This document shows, one piece after another, positions 1 through 12,685 of a DNA stretch of 42,820 nucleotides. The notes under the pieces are model-generated. The model did no database searches and was not told the origin of the DNA. It saw only the letters and a list, made by a program, of their open reading frames with translations. Origin of the DNA: Gamarada debralockiae (Eukaryota > Ascomycota > Leotiomycetes > Helotiales > Hyphodiscaceae). Location of the stretch: contig NXFV01000109.1 of the NCBI GenBank assembly GCA_002803225.1, positions 1 to 42,820 of the forward strand, read 5' to 3'. The stretch's first letter is position 1, and each line of letters begins with the position of its first letter. A program made the translations under genes and the position numbers.

Positions 1-673
1 AGTAGCGGTGTGACGGCCCCCCCTACTTGCAGCTCGCTTATCAGGTCCCTGGGCTACAATATAAAAGGAGATGCCTGGCAGTAATTGATGCAAAAAGAGC
101 ATATATGAAATTCTAAGCAATTGATTAAAAGCGGCATTAAAAAGTATCACATAATAATCCTGTCTCCACCCCTAGCTCAGCTAATTTTGCTACGGCTTTT
201 TGGCCTAGTACATAGTATATACCTATTAAGAGCTCTAAAATAAAAGTTTTAAGTCGCGTAATTGCGTTGTCTTTACTGTCTTCAGCTTCTTTATAAGCTT
301 AGCTTCTTCTCTTCCTTCTTAATTGTGTATTAATTCTATAAGGCTTGTTTGGCTACCGGTTTTCGCTCACGTGTAGATCGACTTGAAGTAAGCACTGAAG
401 GAGGTAGAACAAACAATTCGAGTCACTATAAAAGGATTTATCAAGGGAAGGGCTAGTAATATAATATATTGCGACCGTAGGAAAAAGGTAAAAAATAAGA
501 TATTTATTAGTGTATATAATGTAAGACAATATTCTATTAAGTTACATAGGTTCTTATACTAATTTTAGTGGGGAGCGGTGCGCTTGAAATGTACTGCCGA
601 TTTGTATGGTCCCGGGCTTCATGAGCCCTAGTGCAACTTCTATGAATAGGTCTGCCATGTGATTGGTTCTCCT
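1..673. other. AT-rich non-coding stretch
   Basis: No protein-like reading frame is visible. From about 100 to 560 the sequence is rich in A/T and TA steps. That could reflect an old repeat eroded by repeat-induced point mutation, but no repeat boundary can be seen. The call of decayed repeat is inference only. Confidence 0.3.
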
Positions 674-1378
674 TCACGTGACCCATATTGCGACAGAACT
701 GCATTGGACTTCTGTTCCCTTACATTTTGAGAGTTTCGTATCTATACTACGTACAAAGAGGAGAATAATTGGAGAGGAAACCCCAGCCAAAACTTCTTTT
801 GCGCTAGCGAGTCTGCCTGGGAGAGGAACATCTGCACTACAGATCTCCAAAGTCCCTATACCGATCTCTCCCATTTCCTTATGATCTTGCTCTCCTTGGC
901 TCCACAAGAGAGGATATAATCCTTCAGATCCGCCAGCAATTCCTCTGATTTTGCAGTAATCCCGCGATTTCGTCACTGATTTGTATGGCCATAAAGCCCT
1001 CAAGCTCGTCCTGCTGCTCACGGAGCAACTTGGAAAGCTTCCTCATTGTCCTTGCTCACAATGTCAATGCCTTATAAGGTGTTACCCATCCACAGATTTT
1101 CGGTGCCGGCATAAACCTTAACCGAGACTTTGCGCAACTTCCGGTAGCGGGCTGTCGTACGAACCTCGGAAAGTCACCAAAGTAGGCTCGACAGTTTCAA
1201 CCACGGGCGACTGGCTTTTCAACTCATCCAAATCCCTATCCCTCGTGCTGCAGGAGGACTGGGAAATGATCGCATCAGAGAAGTGAGACAGCCGAACAAC
1301 CCTCCAGACCGCTGCAGACCTGGACCTGTGGGGCAATTCGAAAGCGCCCATTCCCTGGGGCGAGCCGTGCAACCGCAT
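674..1378 (-). pseudogene. degenerate coding relic, unrecognised
   Basis: On the minus strand two overlapping frames look protein-like but neither forms a gene. One frame, starting near 1060, reads KLSKLLREQQDELEGF and soon stops. The adjacent frame from 945 to 856 reads EELLADLKDYILSCGAKE and then stops. The shift between a helical, charged piece and its continuation suggests a frameshifted remnant of a coiled-coil region, perhaps the N-terminal part of a fungal STAND or ankyrin protein. A further open frame at 1378-1118 gives no recognisable family. The relic lies downstream of the NACHT gene on the same strand and may be a decayed relative. Function is unknown. Confidence 0.22.
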
Positions 1379-2069
1379 GGAGTGTAGCGCTTAAACCGGC
1401 TAAGGCAAGCCCACAGACTCGCGTAACGTGGGTATCCTCATCGGCAAGACACAGCCGCTTACGAGGCGGCGTTATGTTGTCGACGAGACGGTTGGGGCTG
1501 CCAATGTCCTCTGTACCATGGAAGTAATGAGAATTCGTCTGACAGCCACGAGTTCCGTCTCAATGGCGGTAAGTTGAGATATGTCCATACCATGACGATT
1601 ATGCGCAACGCGGCGAGCCGTACGTTTTCGTCATAGGCATTTGTACCTAGTAAATGGCTGCAGCTGAAATCAGAATATTTTGTGGAAATATAGTCAGGCT
1701 GTATTGACGTTGGATGATTTGGAATGGGAGCAATATTGATTGAAAGATATACTTATCCTAGGTGCGATGTAAATAGGAACTCGAACATCCCGATATTTTG
1801 TACATTGAAGGCCGTCAAGGTCGTCTAGATCTGCGTCGTCCTCCGGAAAGAAGAATTTCATCATGGATTACTACACCATAGCGAATTGATTGCATCCCAG
1901 CCTCGGGGGGCCAGGACCTCGAAACCCTTGGACCAGTACCTCCACAAGGAGGTTCGGGTTCAATCATGGCACGGCTACGCTGCCCCAATCACTCTGTTCC
2001 AAGTGATCATGACACCGGCCAACAATTCTGACATTTATTATCACTAAACTCGGCCCTTCCGCTGTCCCA
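1379..2069. other. intergenic, 3' of NACHT gene
   Basis: No supported gene is seen. Short open frames lack recognisable sequence. It contains the 3' flank of the minus-strand NACHT gene. Confidence 0.3.
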
Positions 2070-5000
2070 TTATGCACATGATAAGAATGCCTTCTTTGTC
2101 CAGTTGAGCCCACTCCGCACAACAACGTTGAATCTTCGATCTGCATCAATAAATGTCCCCCGTAGTTTCCCATAGGTCCGAGCCTGCTCCGATAAGCCAG
2201 GCTCTTCTCCATCGACATCTTCATTCCACGCCCTCCATCCGTCCTTCTGGATCTTCCATTCCATAACCATCGGCGGGTAATTGTTGCCCCCTTCATTCCC
2301 GGACTGGTGGAATGCATCGAGGGCAAGGACGAAAATGTCCTTCTTTTCGGTCTGCGACGAGCGACATAGAATCCTTGGGTTGCGGCTTGGCGTTGAACTG
2401 GGGAAGAAGATGGGATTCGACAATGTTTGTATCTGATCCCCTTCTTTTCCTAATCCAGCACCTTCGGAAAGACCGTCAAGCAGGCTGAATCTAACCGTCT
2501 TAGGACTGCAAGATAATAAAGGGAGGCACAGATAGAGGTCGTCTGTGTCCCAGTAAGAGAGTATGTAGGGGGCTCGGAGTTTATCGGTGGACTCGCCCAG
2601 CTTGTAAGTCAGATGCTCAACTGTAGGACATAACCACATCGTATCCTGGTCAGACTCTTTGAATAGAAAGGTAGATAAAAAGACCTTGCACGTCGATCCA
2701 ACATCCCCGTTGTCAGCAAACATCACCAAGAGATAGTAGAGATATTGGCCGCACAGCGAAAAGTGTATTTCTGTGAATACTGTTAGCCGCATCTACCAAG
2801 GTTTGCATATGCTTCTATTCATACCTCTACACACAACTGACGCGGACGCTCTCGCTGCGGCAGGCTCTTCTATTGACTGAGACGAAACCTCACCGGTTGC
2901 TAAATCGAGTATTTTAAGTTCGTCTAGGGACTGCGACCACACGGCAATCTTTTGACTTGGATGGAATGAGCAGGATACTTGAGACCGATTACCCGCCGGT
3001 TCGTTCCACGGAATCCAAACAGGTTTCTCGCCGTCGCAGCAGATGACCAAACAGTCAGACACTTGCGCGGCATCCTCCTCATCGTCGGAATCATCTTCGA
3101 AGTCGCTCCAGTCCGAATTGGAATAATAGGCTGAGTCAACTTGTGTCTTGGAGTCTTCAAAAGTGGAGCTAGTCAAGTGAAATCCAAATGCCGATCCATA
3201 TTCCAGTGCTGATGCCGATTCTGTAACGAGGCTCCATTCCGTCGCGGGACATCTCTTCTCGCTAGACACGCCTGAAGAATCAGGCGGTGCAAACGTTCGT
3301 TCTTTGCCATTGGAACCTTCGACCGTAAGATTGTTTAGACTGATCAACCAAGTCGTCCTCGGTCTGCTCGAAGTTGAGTGATGAATCAAATCGCCGAAAC
3401 GAATCAGACTTCCAGGCAGTCCTTGGTCCAGCGGTGGAAGCGGCAGAATACCGTCCTTGACAGGCTCGCCCGAGGCCACCGGAGCTTCGCACCAATGCCA
3501 GCCACTCGCACCCTGGTACATTATTCGAGTGTGAAGCTTCGACCCTTTGAAAAAGACATTTGCTAGAGCAACAGTAGATGCTCCCGTAGGCGCTTTGACC
3601 GTGGAGAGTCGGATGTTTTTGGACTCCGTAGATGCAAACCCTGGAAACAAGGCTCTTCCCATCTGGCCTATCATACACTGGCTTCTTGCCTCCGGGTAGC
3701 ACACTAAAACCTCATGCCACTCTTTGATGAAGTCGTAGAATGTCCGAGAGATGTCTCTTCCGACTGGTTTGTAGCGGTCAAGCCAGTCCGGTAATGGAAT
3801 CGCAATGTTGTCGTTCTCGGTCAACTCGCCCCTATTCAAACCCATTATGAAGCCGCCCCGAATTTCGGTGTACCGGCAGAACAGATGGGGACGGACTTTG
3901 GCTTGCACAGCCAGACAAGTCCAGAAGGCGGGGCTCTGGACGAAAGACTTGACTTCGGAGAAGAGTTCCTCGGAATGGTCAACCTCTCTGAGATGCTCAA
4001 ACCAAAATGCCGCAGCATACTTCAAGAACGCGTGTTCGTCGTTGTTGGCCAAGACCTCGGATATGTCAACACTGTCTTGGTAGCGCTGGTATTGCAGGTA
4101 TTTCAAGCAGTTCCGACCAAGCTCTAGATTGCCCCTTTTCACATCGACGAAGAAGCAGCATAATTCGTCCCTCACTATTCCTAGCCTTTTTGGGTTCTCC
4201 TTCAAGAAATCTGGCACCGATTTATGGACAAACTTAACAAGTCGATCGCCATCGTCCCCACTCGTAGAATTCGCCAGTCGGATGAGGGACCCGCAGAGTG
4301 ACAAAATGAGCACGAGGTTTGGGACACGACCAGGCTGGTGGTCGTCATAGCGTGGGTCGATCATAATGGCCAGGGCATTGCGCAGTGTATTGACAGTAAG
4401 CGGTTGCACTGCGCACACCATTAAGACGAAAATCCGCCTGAGTCATGGGATTAGAAAAATCAAAACTTTCTCGAGCTGATGGCTAACGTACCTTACAAGT
4501 TCACGTTCCCGTTCTGACCTGTGAGTGATATTCTCGATGCAGCGCAAGTAACAGCCTTTCAAGCCAGGAGGGAATTTTTGTAGTTCCTCGTGGATCTCGT
4601 CACTACACGTCACGCCCTCACCACAGAGTATATCAAACATGAGCTTAGAATAGAGAAAGTTCTCTTCCGAAGCCGCGGTCCAGTATCGAACGCAGCTCGC
4701 GCATTCCTTTGTTGCCATTTTCTCACTTTGGGCATCGAGAAAGGTCGCAATGTCGTTCATGATGATGCCTCTTGAAGGACAGATTTCCATGGAATTAACG
4801 TCCTTCATCGTCGCTCGGATGCTCGGCTCATCGCGGCTGGTAAAGAACCACTTCGTCATGCCATATGTAGAGATCGTAACGAGATTCCGGAATATCCCAA
4901 GGGCCTTCCCAACGTCAGAACACTCATCCAAACCATCAATGATAATATGGACCCGAGGGGTTTGTTTGATGAATGATTGAACCACCTTAGCTGCTGTCTC

Positions 5001-6284
5001 GGAATCGTGCAGGTGGTAGGCGTGATGGTCGATTTCATTCTGGTAATCTGCCAGGACTTGATCGGGAATGCGGCCCATGATACTCCGTAGTTGGAGAGCA
5101 ATGGAACGAAGGGCGCTTAGTGGCTTCCTTCTGGTGTTATCGTCGAAGGAATACCGGAAGTACACGAATTGGCGGTTTCGGGCCGAGAGGTATTGAACAA
5201 CCGCTGCGGACAAGATCGTCTTACCGGAGCCGGGTGGTGCGTTGTACCATGCAACTACTTTCTCTTTTGCCTCATACCAGGATTCGAATGTTGGGTGATT
5301 GAAGAGCCAGGAGCAGGTTCCTTCCTGGCGTATCGTGAGACTCTCTGCGAAGTCGCTTCGGAAGTCTAGCTTGGAAGGCTCTTCTCCACCCATTATCCAG
5401 TCCGCTGTTCGATTTGTCAATTCCACTAGGTCACGAGTTAGCGAATCGACGATCTAAGGCGAAATGGCAGGTAAGATGGCCGCGGAAGACCACATGGAGG
5501 CCTCATATCTCAGGCCATTAAACTGTACTCTAGTACTCACACTTTCGATTCTCTTCAGTCTTCACAGCATCAGTCGCTTGAGCTAGCTGAAGAACTCTCT
5601 GAGAGTTCTTCTGCAGGTTGTCAAGACAAGTCTGCCATTCAGCATCGAGTGGCTTGATTAGATTAGTAAGAGCGATTCTGAATGCTGCAATTCCCATTAG
5701 AAGATATTATACGAGGGATGTCTGGGGTAATTACATTTTTGACTTAGCACCTTGGAAGCCCTATGCCAGAATCCGATGATTGTCTTGTAAGCATCGAGAA
5801 GGAGATTCTGGATGTCGGTAGATGTTTCATACGCAGTCGAGATCCTCTCGTAGCAGCGCAAGTTTACGGCAATTTCGGACATGATATTGACAATTTTGTT
5901 GAAACTAGCCGTATAATTCGTCGCAAGCTGAAGAACCAGCTGAGCGCCGGTGAAGGCGATCCCGATCTCAAACGGCGCAGTTTGGATTAGAGTGCTAAAA
6001 AGGCTCATCAATCGGGTGAGGGTATCAACGAACGGCTGGAGTTTCGCACAGAGCCAAAGCGATTTGCTCTCTTTCCTTCGCTTCTTTTCTAGATCCTGTA
6101 TGAAGTCCGACAGCTTCCTGGCGTATTTTTCGCACTCCCCTGGTCCGCTGTTCCTGGAGAGAGCATCTTGGGCAGCTAGCACTTTCTCGTAGAATGGACT
6201 CTTGTGGTCCTCTTTGTGTTTCAGCTCTGATACCCACTGCTGCAATGCCCGAGAAAATGGGCTATCAGAGTGCAGCATCGCCAT
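2070..6284 (-). CDS. NACHT-domain STAND protein (NLR-like), 1313 aa
   Basis: Five exons on the minus strand fit one frame: 6284-5735, 5684-5541, 5425-4492, 4437-2825 and 2770-2070. The introns are 50, 115, 54 and 54 nt, all GT-AG. Total 3942 nt, an exact multiple of three. Residues about 70-170 match the helical fungal STAND N-terminal domain of the DUF7708 type (LQPFVDTLTRLMSLFSTL, then QLVLQLATNY). A NACHT NTPase follows, with Walker A APPGSGKT at about 294-301 and Walker B HIIIDGLDEC at about 391-400. The C-terminal half ends in degenerate beta-propeller-like sequence (VSCSFHPSQKIAVWS; EIHFSLCGQYLYYLLV). Such proteins are regulated NTPase switches linked to fungal non-self recognition and cell death; that role here is family knowledge. 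It is divergently paired with the AAA ATPase at 7158. No frame break is seen, so it appears intact. Confidence 0.85.
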
Positions 6285-7157
6285 GTCGGTTGGGATGTCC
6301 CACCGTATGAGTGCTTTTATTGAACTAGTCTCTTTTCAGTCATAGATGACAGCCTTGGTAGCGAGTTGGTCATCTCGATGAGTGGAGGTGAGATGCATAA
6401 ACTTTGGGCGCGCGAAAGGCAAGATGCAGTGACTTATCCCTTAAGCTGCGAAATGCACGTCTGTTGTGGCCTTATAATTTTTCCATGCAAAATCGACTTG
6501 ATGAAATTTCGTCGTTGGCTCGCTTAGCCATATGCCAGGCACCCACCGCAGATTAGAGGCACGCGCCTCCGTTAGTCGTGATACACCAAAAATCTCCCCA
6601 AATCACACATTCCCTCCAATAACTTTCACCAAAAAAATAATAAAAAATTATACAAGACTCTAATAAATAAATATTAATATCTATGTACAGTTTGGCAGAG
6701 TTTTGAGATAAAATGATTTATTTTCTGTTTTTTTAGAAATTTTGACAGCAGAGCGATTTGAGGCCCGATTCGCTAAGAAATTTTGCGGTGTGTATCATGA
6801 CTAAACGGAGGCGCGTAAGGGGTACTTGTATGGATCCTGAGTGGTCTACTGTCCTGTTAGCGTGGATTGCATTTCCGCCTTGAGTACTCCGGTACGGAAG
6901 CTGCGCCCAACGCGAGGGAATCTGGTAACAACCAATGTACAAGTGCCAGGTTTCATCCTTGAAGTGGCCTGCCAGTCGCGTCGGATCGAAATTTTCTCCT
7001 TGTGTGCTTCATTCTTCGTCGGGACACGACCGAAATATCGGTTAAAACATCAGGCTGCCGCGCAGACTCTGGTCAATCACCGATAATTAGACACGCTCCA
7101 GCCCGCTTCCGCCGCCAATTGCCTGGTTCGCAACCCACCAACAGGAACTACGACAAG
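6285..7157. promoter_or_regulatory. divergent intergenic region between NACHT and AAA ATPase genes
   Basis: This 873-nt gap separates two genes that point away from each other, so both promoters should lie here. It includes a very A/T-rich core at about 6600-6740. No specific operator could be identified. The longer upstream frame at 7002 was not used as the start of the AAA gene because the family sequence begins near 7158. Confidence 0.45.
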
Positions 7158-9180
7158 ATGGTCGGCAGGGGAGAGCAATGCGAGATCCAAACACGCTACG
7201 TGAGGCCAAAGGGTATCGATATTAAATACGGCCTGCAGAATGCCGATGAGGATGTCTCCTGCGCCTTAGTGGCCGAGAGGCGCTACAACGAGAAGAACAT
7301 TCTGAAGAGTACGACCCTCCAGGTGAATTCGCCGCATCTGCTCGATATTTTCAAGTCAACAGTCAGCTACTACCCCGCTGTGCCAGCCGACTTTGATGTC
7401 CCTTTCGAGATGGAAAGTCCGTTTCAGATGCTCTTCCATTACTGGGATGAACTAAACGCCATCCAGGACAGAGATGACCTCGGTGACGAAGCACGAATGC
7501 ATCTTAGACTCCTGCTCGAGTTCATAAAGTCAGAGCTTGGACCAAGCAAAGATCGGGTTGAATCAATGCTCAAGGCGAGCTCCGTCGGTTTCTCTACTCT
7601 ATGGACCATCTTCCGCCCCGGCTGTCTGGTCTATACCGAGATTGATTCTCATCCTTGGCTGCTTCATCTGGATAAGACAGCATACGAGGAAAACACGAAG
7701 CAGGGCAAGTGGATGGAGCTTCATTGTACATACACGGATTACGACGGCGAGAATTATGGCCAGGCTAATCACGTCATCAACATCTATCAGAAACAGTTGT
7801 TCGCTGCCGAAAATCCGTGTCAGATTACAAGACTGCCGGCCTTTCCCGTCGCGTGGCTGGAAGGGAGGGAAGAGCTCGAGGAAAGGCTTGCTGAGAGAGG
7901 CACGAAATTTCTCAGGGTCCGAGGGATTCAAGTGAGAAGTTATAACGGACTAGCGAGGTACCTAAAGGAGCCGCCTTGGCATTATTACGATCCAGATATG
8001 AGCGACTTCCCTGGGGTTTGGCTGCCTCACACGGTAAGATTCTGTCTTTTAGTGTCTCTATTGTCTGAATGACTAATAGCTACCAGGAGACTGGACGCGT
8101 TGTTCTTGATCAACAAACTTTTAAAGAGGAGAACTACTCTGAAAGTGTGTCTTTGAGCTCAAGGGACGTGAGTGAGAGGTCGGAGCGTATGCTTTGTCCG
8201 CCATATGTCCACGGCTACTCGCTGGCGCGGAAAGACTGGTGCAGGTTCTATGTCGATTGCCTATCAGATATCGAGTGGAACAAATCAGCCCTGGATACAT
8301 TGGTTCTCAACGAAGACCGCAAGTCGGTCTTGGAAGCACTGGTATTCTCACACACCTTCCCAGATCACGTACGAGATGAGATGAGGCAGAAGGGGAGGGG
8401 CTTGGTGATCCTGCTACACGGCAGCCCGGGAAGTGGCAAGACCTTGACAGCGGGTAAGCAATCTAGACTATCAAGGTATGGCCAAGAGCACGTAATATGC
8501 TTACGTTCGTAGAGTCTGTAGCGGAAGCCACCGGAAAGGCACTCCTGACCACCACCATAGGGGAACTCAACCAAGATGACGTCCCATCCCGGTTCGAGAG
8601 ACGCCTGAAGCAAATGTTGCAGTACGCGACGATCTGGAAAGCCATCGTTCTCCTGGACGAAGCAGATGTCTTCTTGGAAGGAAGATCCGAGGTCGCCGGC
8701 GTCACGACAGAGCACAACGCCAACGTGGCCGTCTTCCTCAAGCATCTGGAATACTTCTCCGGAGTAGTGTTCCTGACCTCGAATCGCGTTCGTGTCTTCG
8801 ACAAAGCCATGAAATCACGCATCCATCTGGCGCTGGAGTACAAACCACCAAACATTGACATGAGGAGACGCATCTGGATAAACTATCTCTCGGCAGTCCC
8901 GCCATCGGAGCTCGATTTGGACGTCGAAGAGGACGTGGATGGTTTCCTTAAAGAGGAGGTCAATGGCCGGGAGATCGCAAATTGCGTCAACACGGCTAGG
9001 ACGTTGGCTCGTTTTAAGGGAGTGAAATTGCAGATCACGCATATCGATACTGTGTTGAAAACGAGACAGGAGTTTGAGAAGAGTATTCAGAGCATTAGGG
9101 AACGGCAATTGGCTGATCGGGTCAAGTCCGGGCCGTTCCAGATTACGAGGAGGGATACGCTCGAGACGGCTGATGATTAA
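7158..9180 (+). CDS. AAA-type ATPase with N-terminal DUF7025-like domain, 636 aa
   Basis: Three exons: 7158-8033, 8087-8453 and 8513-9180, with GT-AG introns of 53 and 59 nt. Total 1911 nt in frame. ATG 7158 was chosen because it sits in a good context (ACAAGATGG) just before the family-like sequence. The first ~290 residues resemble the DUF7025 domain found before AAA modules in filamentous fungi (SPFQMLFHYWDEL; FRPGCLVYTE; WHYYDP). The AAA core has Walker A GSPGSGKT (about 404-411), Walker B IVLLDEADVF (LLDEAD about 461-466), a sensor-like VVFLTSNR and an arginine-rich second region. These proteins are thought to remodel or unfold substrates by ATP hydrolysis; the substrate is unknown. It is divergent to the NACHT gene. 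All key nucleotide-binding residues are present. Confidence 0.87.
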
Positions 9181-10500
9181 CAGTGGTTGGCCGCGTCTAC
9201 GGCCGCATGGCTCCCTTCTTTATTTCTGCCATGTTGCACCCCACACCGACAGGATCGCCCAGCTACACGTTAGTTGTGACGTGTTTTATTGGTTCTTTGT
9301 TATATAGAGAGGTCACCTGACCTTTGGATTTAGGGAGTTGTCTCTTAGAGTTGTCGAAAAGCCTCTCCTCTTCCACAATTTCTAAGGGACTCTGAAAAAG
9401 TAATGGCAAGCGGGGACTAAGGCACGGGGACGAGCTGTTTGCCGGACACAATTCTTATGTCAACACTTGTTTCCAACACACCAATGTCGCTGACTTGTGT
9501 GAAGTTCATGCTTATGCTTGAACAGAGTGATACCGGCAAGCAGGTATATACCACGGAAAACGTGGCCGAACTATATCAAGGCCTACTTACAAATGTGTTC
9601 AGAACGCACTAATATCGGTTCTAGCGTTAAGCTCCCCTTCATCGTTGTCTCCTGACCGGCCTCGCTTCCGCGTGGCCGATTCTTCGCCCAATGCGCCGGT
9701 AGCACCCTGCTCCGGCAGTTCGCCTGCCCTCCATTGATTCTCTATATGATGTTAGAGCCGATTCAAGTTTCCGACACTGTAGCTTACCTGTACTTCGACC
9801 CCGAGGTGAAGCCGACGCTGGCTCGCATTCGTCCACGGTGGATTCTCCTTCTTGGCCATCACTAGCCGTGCCATGACGCCCATGGTCCTGCCCGTCGCAA
9901 GGAAGAACAGTGGTGGCGGAGTCGATCGAAGATGGTAGTGTGGTTGCACACGACTCTAGCCAAGGTCAAGTGGATAATCTTGACTATTTTGGTCCCCGAG
10001 TATCTGGTTGGGAAGGCACTTGGGGAGCGATTGGCCGTAAAAGATTGGGAAGACTAAACTTTTTGGCCGATACGAGTAGGTCAAAGAATGGGATGTGATT
10101 CACTCATACTACGCCAATATGAGTGGTTTCGTAGCAGATTTAAGCAACATCGTTGCGGAAAGTGGAACATCTGGCCGATCAATGCCAATAGTAGTTGCCG
10201 ATTCCTCGCCATCTATGCCGGCGACCGTTCTTGTCCTAGCACCTGTTGCGTCAATCCCCTTGAATGAAATGCCTCCGTCAGGAACACAAGCTCCACCTTT
10301 TCCGTCAGGGATATTTCCGAATTTAAATCTGCTGCTGCTATCTCTCATCCAAGGGGCCCCAGGTTAGCAAGGTGCAGTTTCCAGAAACAGGTTGACGGCA
10401 TGATCTTAGATTACGATTCGACTACTTCCATTACAAAATTAACCTTTGACGGATACAACACCCAGCTTGGGCCTAAACTATCGATCAGCTTCGGATAGTA
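9181..10500. other. intergenic, no gene recognised
   Basis: About 1.3 kb. Small open frames on both strands (for example around 9640-9950 and 10095-10367) have no recognisable motif and overlap each other. The right end runs into the membrane-protein relic. Confidence 0.3.
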
Positions 10501-11333
10501 AAGATAACGGGTATAGTACCTAAGCTTCCAGACGTCTCGAGTCGAGATCTACGAAGACTGGATAAGAAGGACGTCCTCGCCAGGTATTCGCAGTCCTCTA
10601 GGTTTCGCAGCTCATTATCCAGTTGATCGCAAGAAAGGCTGCAAATCTCCCTTCAACCCAGCTCGGGATTGCCAGCCTCGCCTTCTCCGCGTTAGCATCA
10701 TTACATATTTACTGTACTGGGATCATCTACAGGGAGTCGAAGTTGTTCACACCATGAAAGCTGCCAAATTACCAACTAAGGCCGATATACATGATATTGC
10801 ATTGAATGGGCCTAACTATGCTTGGACAAGGGCCGCGGTATTGAAACCATAGACCCGACTTCAATTTTGTGCCGATTCCTAATGACGCGACCTTTGACAG
10901 CAACCTGCTGATTCAACATCTGGACAAAATAGCTGGCATCAATCTGGAGGTATTTGTCCTTGTAGCAGGTGCGGTTGTGGGAGGCACGGTTTTTGGCGGA
11001 CTGCATTGCTTTACGTGGAATTTCGAGTTTCATACGCAGCAGGAGACACTTGCTTGGAAAATCTGTGCAAGCTTGACGGCTGGTTTGCCAATGGCACCAT
11101 TACCGTTGAGTACGCTGTGGATGAAGATGGTCCCCATGATACTGCGTCTGGCCAATCATCCACTAAAAGTAAGGAACAGAAGCATAGCAGGCATTGCATT
11201 GGTCTGGCTATTCATCGTACCATACGTCCTCGCACGACTATTCATCCTGATAGAGATATTCAGAACACTCTTCGATCTCCCGCTCGAGGCGTTCATCGAT
11301 ACCTGGTCTGGGGACTTCCCGAGCTGGAGCTAG
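10501..11333 (+). pseudogene. fungal multi-pass membrane protein, broken
   Basis: Protein-like segments lie in order but in different frames. They are DLRRLDKKDVLARYSQ (near 10530), LIIQLIARKAANLPSTQLG and SLAFSALASLHIYCTG (about 10613-10760), NGPNYAWTRAAVL (near 10805), and a longer open piece up to 11333. The last piece has several hydrophobic helices and conserved-looking GGLHCFTWNFEF, PYVLARLFILIEIFRTLF and EAFIDTWSGDFP. This order matches an uncharacterised family of fungal integral membrane proteins with an RDK/QLIAR half and a GGIH.WNF...ARLFLLVE half. Stops and shifts between the segments (TAG after VLKP at about 10850; TGA at 10842 in the adjacent frame) are not bridged by obvious GT-AG introns. 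I therefore call it a pseudogene; missed introns are a weaker alternative. Function of the family is unknown. Confidence 0.5.
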
Positions 11334-11418
11334 CACAAAACTATCTCCAGACATGCTCCTCCACCAAGCGATCAGCACACTACTCGCCGTCTTTCGAATT
11401 GACAGGCCCGAAAACTAC

Positions 11419-12685
11419 TTAAGCACCATCCAAGAACGTCAAAGCAGCAACAGCCATCGCACTAAGCCCCATCCTCAAAGTCGGCTCAGCATCCAGCTTT
11501 AACTCCACAGAATGCAGTCCCGGAATTTCCCCGAGCTTGCGCTCTCTATCAGCCTTATCCCAAACTTCCCCGTTTGTTCCCCCAAAACTCCAAAACAGGG
11601 ACTTGATCTCCTTCTCTCAACCTTTTGGCGGCGGCGCAAGAATGGACATTCCTTCGCATCCAGGATCTCTCTCCATTTATTTGAATCGATCATCGGCGCC
11701 GTCCCCGAGGAAGGACTTGAATGAGGGAAGAGGAAGAGGACCAGTTGATTGTGGCGGACACTTGCGCATGGTTATTATGGTTGGAGATTGCGGGGAGTTG
11801 CATTTCTCGCATGTAATCTGAATGATCTCCCGCGTTGCCTCCACAGCTCGGCTTTGAAGGCTTGAAGCACTGGAGACATTATTCGCTTCCCCGCCTTCAA
11901 ACAACCACAAGCAACAATGGGCTTCTCCTCCCCGGCAGATTCCTCCCTCCTCTCCTTCAGCCGCAGTACAATATCACTCGCAATAACAATAGGATCTACG
12001 CAATTCTCGGGCATGCTCGCATGACCTCCCCTCCCCAAAACCCTGACATCGAAACTCTCAGCACCCACCATCGCTGATCCCCACCTTATCGCCAGAGTGC
12101 CAGCTTTCAACGCCGGCATGGCATTCTGCCCGAGAATGATATCCGGGACAGGGATATTAGCATTCAACCATCATCAATATAGCTCTCGCCCCACCACTGC
12201 GCTCTTCATTCGGCTGGAACAAACACGCCAACGTCCCTCTCCACGCTTCCTTCGCAGCAGCAAGTAACTCCGCGGCACCAGGATGACAGGCCGTTTGCAT
12301 ATTATGCCCGCGTTCGTGCATGACATCTTTCCCTCGCCGAGTGAGCCGACTTGGCGGACGTGACTGCGTAGGGTAGACTGCTGGCTTCGAGGATAAGGAG
12401 GGCATCCATATCTGCTCTGAATAGAATAGTTTTGCTCCCACGGCCTGGAAGGACGCCGACGAGGTCGTGCCCGCCGATGAAAGTGTGGGCTTTGAAACCG
12501 AGGGTGTTGAGGTGGGAGGCGCAGATTAAGGTTGTGCGTGATCATCGGAGGGAGAGCTCGGGGTGAGAGTTGAGACCTTGGTAGGTGGCGATGTATTTCT
12601 CCATGTCAGGCATGAAATCTTGGATTATTTGGTGATGAGAGAACGGGGGAGGTATGGCATCTGGATTGTTCGTCTTGGAATCCAT
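11419..12685 (-). pseudogene. peptidase M20-family amidohydrolase, broken
   Basis: Family segments appear in the right order on the minus strand but in several frames. They are a start at 12685 with YQGLNSHPELSLR followed by TGA; ADMDALLILEASSLPYAV (12430-12380); GTLACLFQPNEERSGGAR (about 12220); VPDIILGQNAMPALKAGTLA, FDVRVLGRGGHASMPE and VDPIVIASDIVLRLKE (12150-11940); and a C-terminus HSVELKLDAEPTLRMG ending at TAA 11419-11421. The family hydrolyses amide bonds of N-acyl or aminobenzoyl amino acids using two metals. The metal motif normally HACGHD reads HERGHN here, so a ligand region is changed as well. Several frameshifts and a stop show the gene is dead unless the sequence has multiple errors. 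Its length (about 1.27 kb) equals a full gene, so it decayed in place. Confidence 0.72.

Noticed and set aside
7002..7157. Upstream extension of the AAA ATPase start
   Set aside because: The frame is open but the extra residues look random and the ATG at 7158 has a better context.
8365..8873. Minus-strand open frames opposite the AAA ATPase
   Set aside because: They are antisense shadows of the Walker A/B exons with no family match.
10095..10367. 90-aa plus-strand open frame with hydrophobic end
   Set aside because: No recognisable motif and an equally open frame opposite. It may be chance in G/C-rich DNA.
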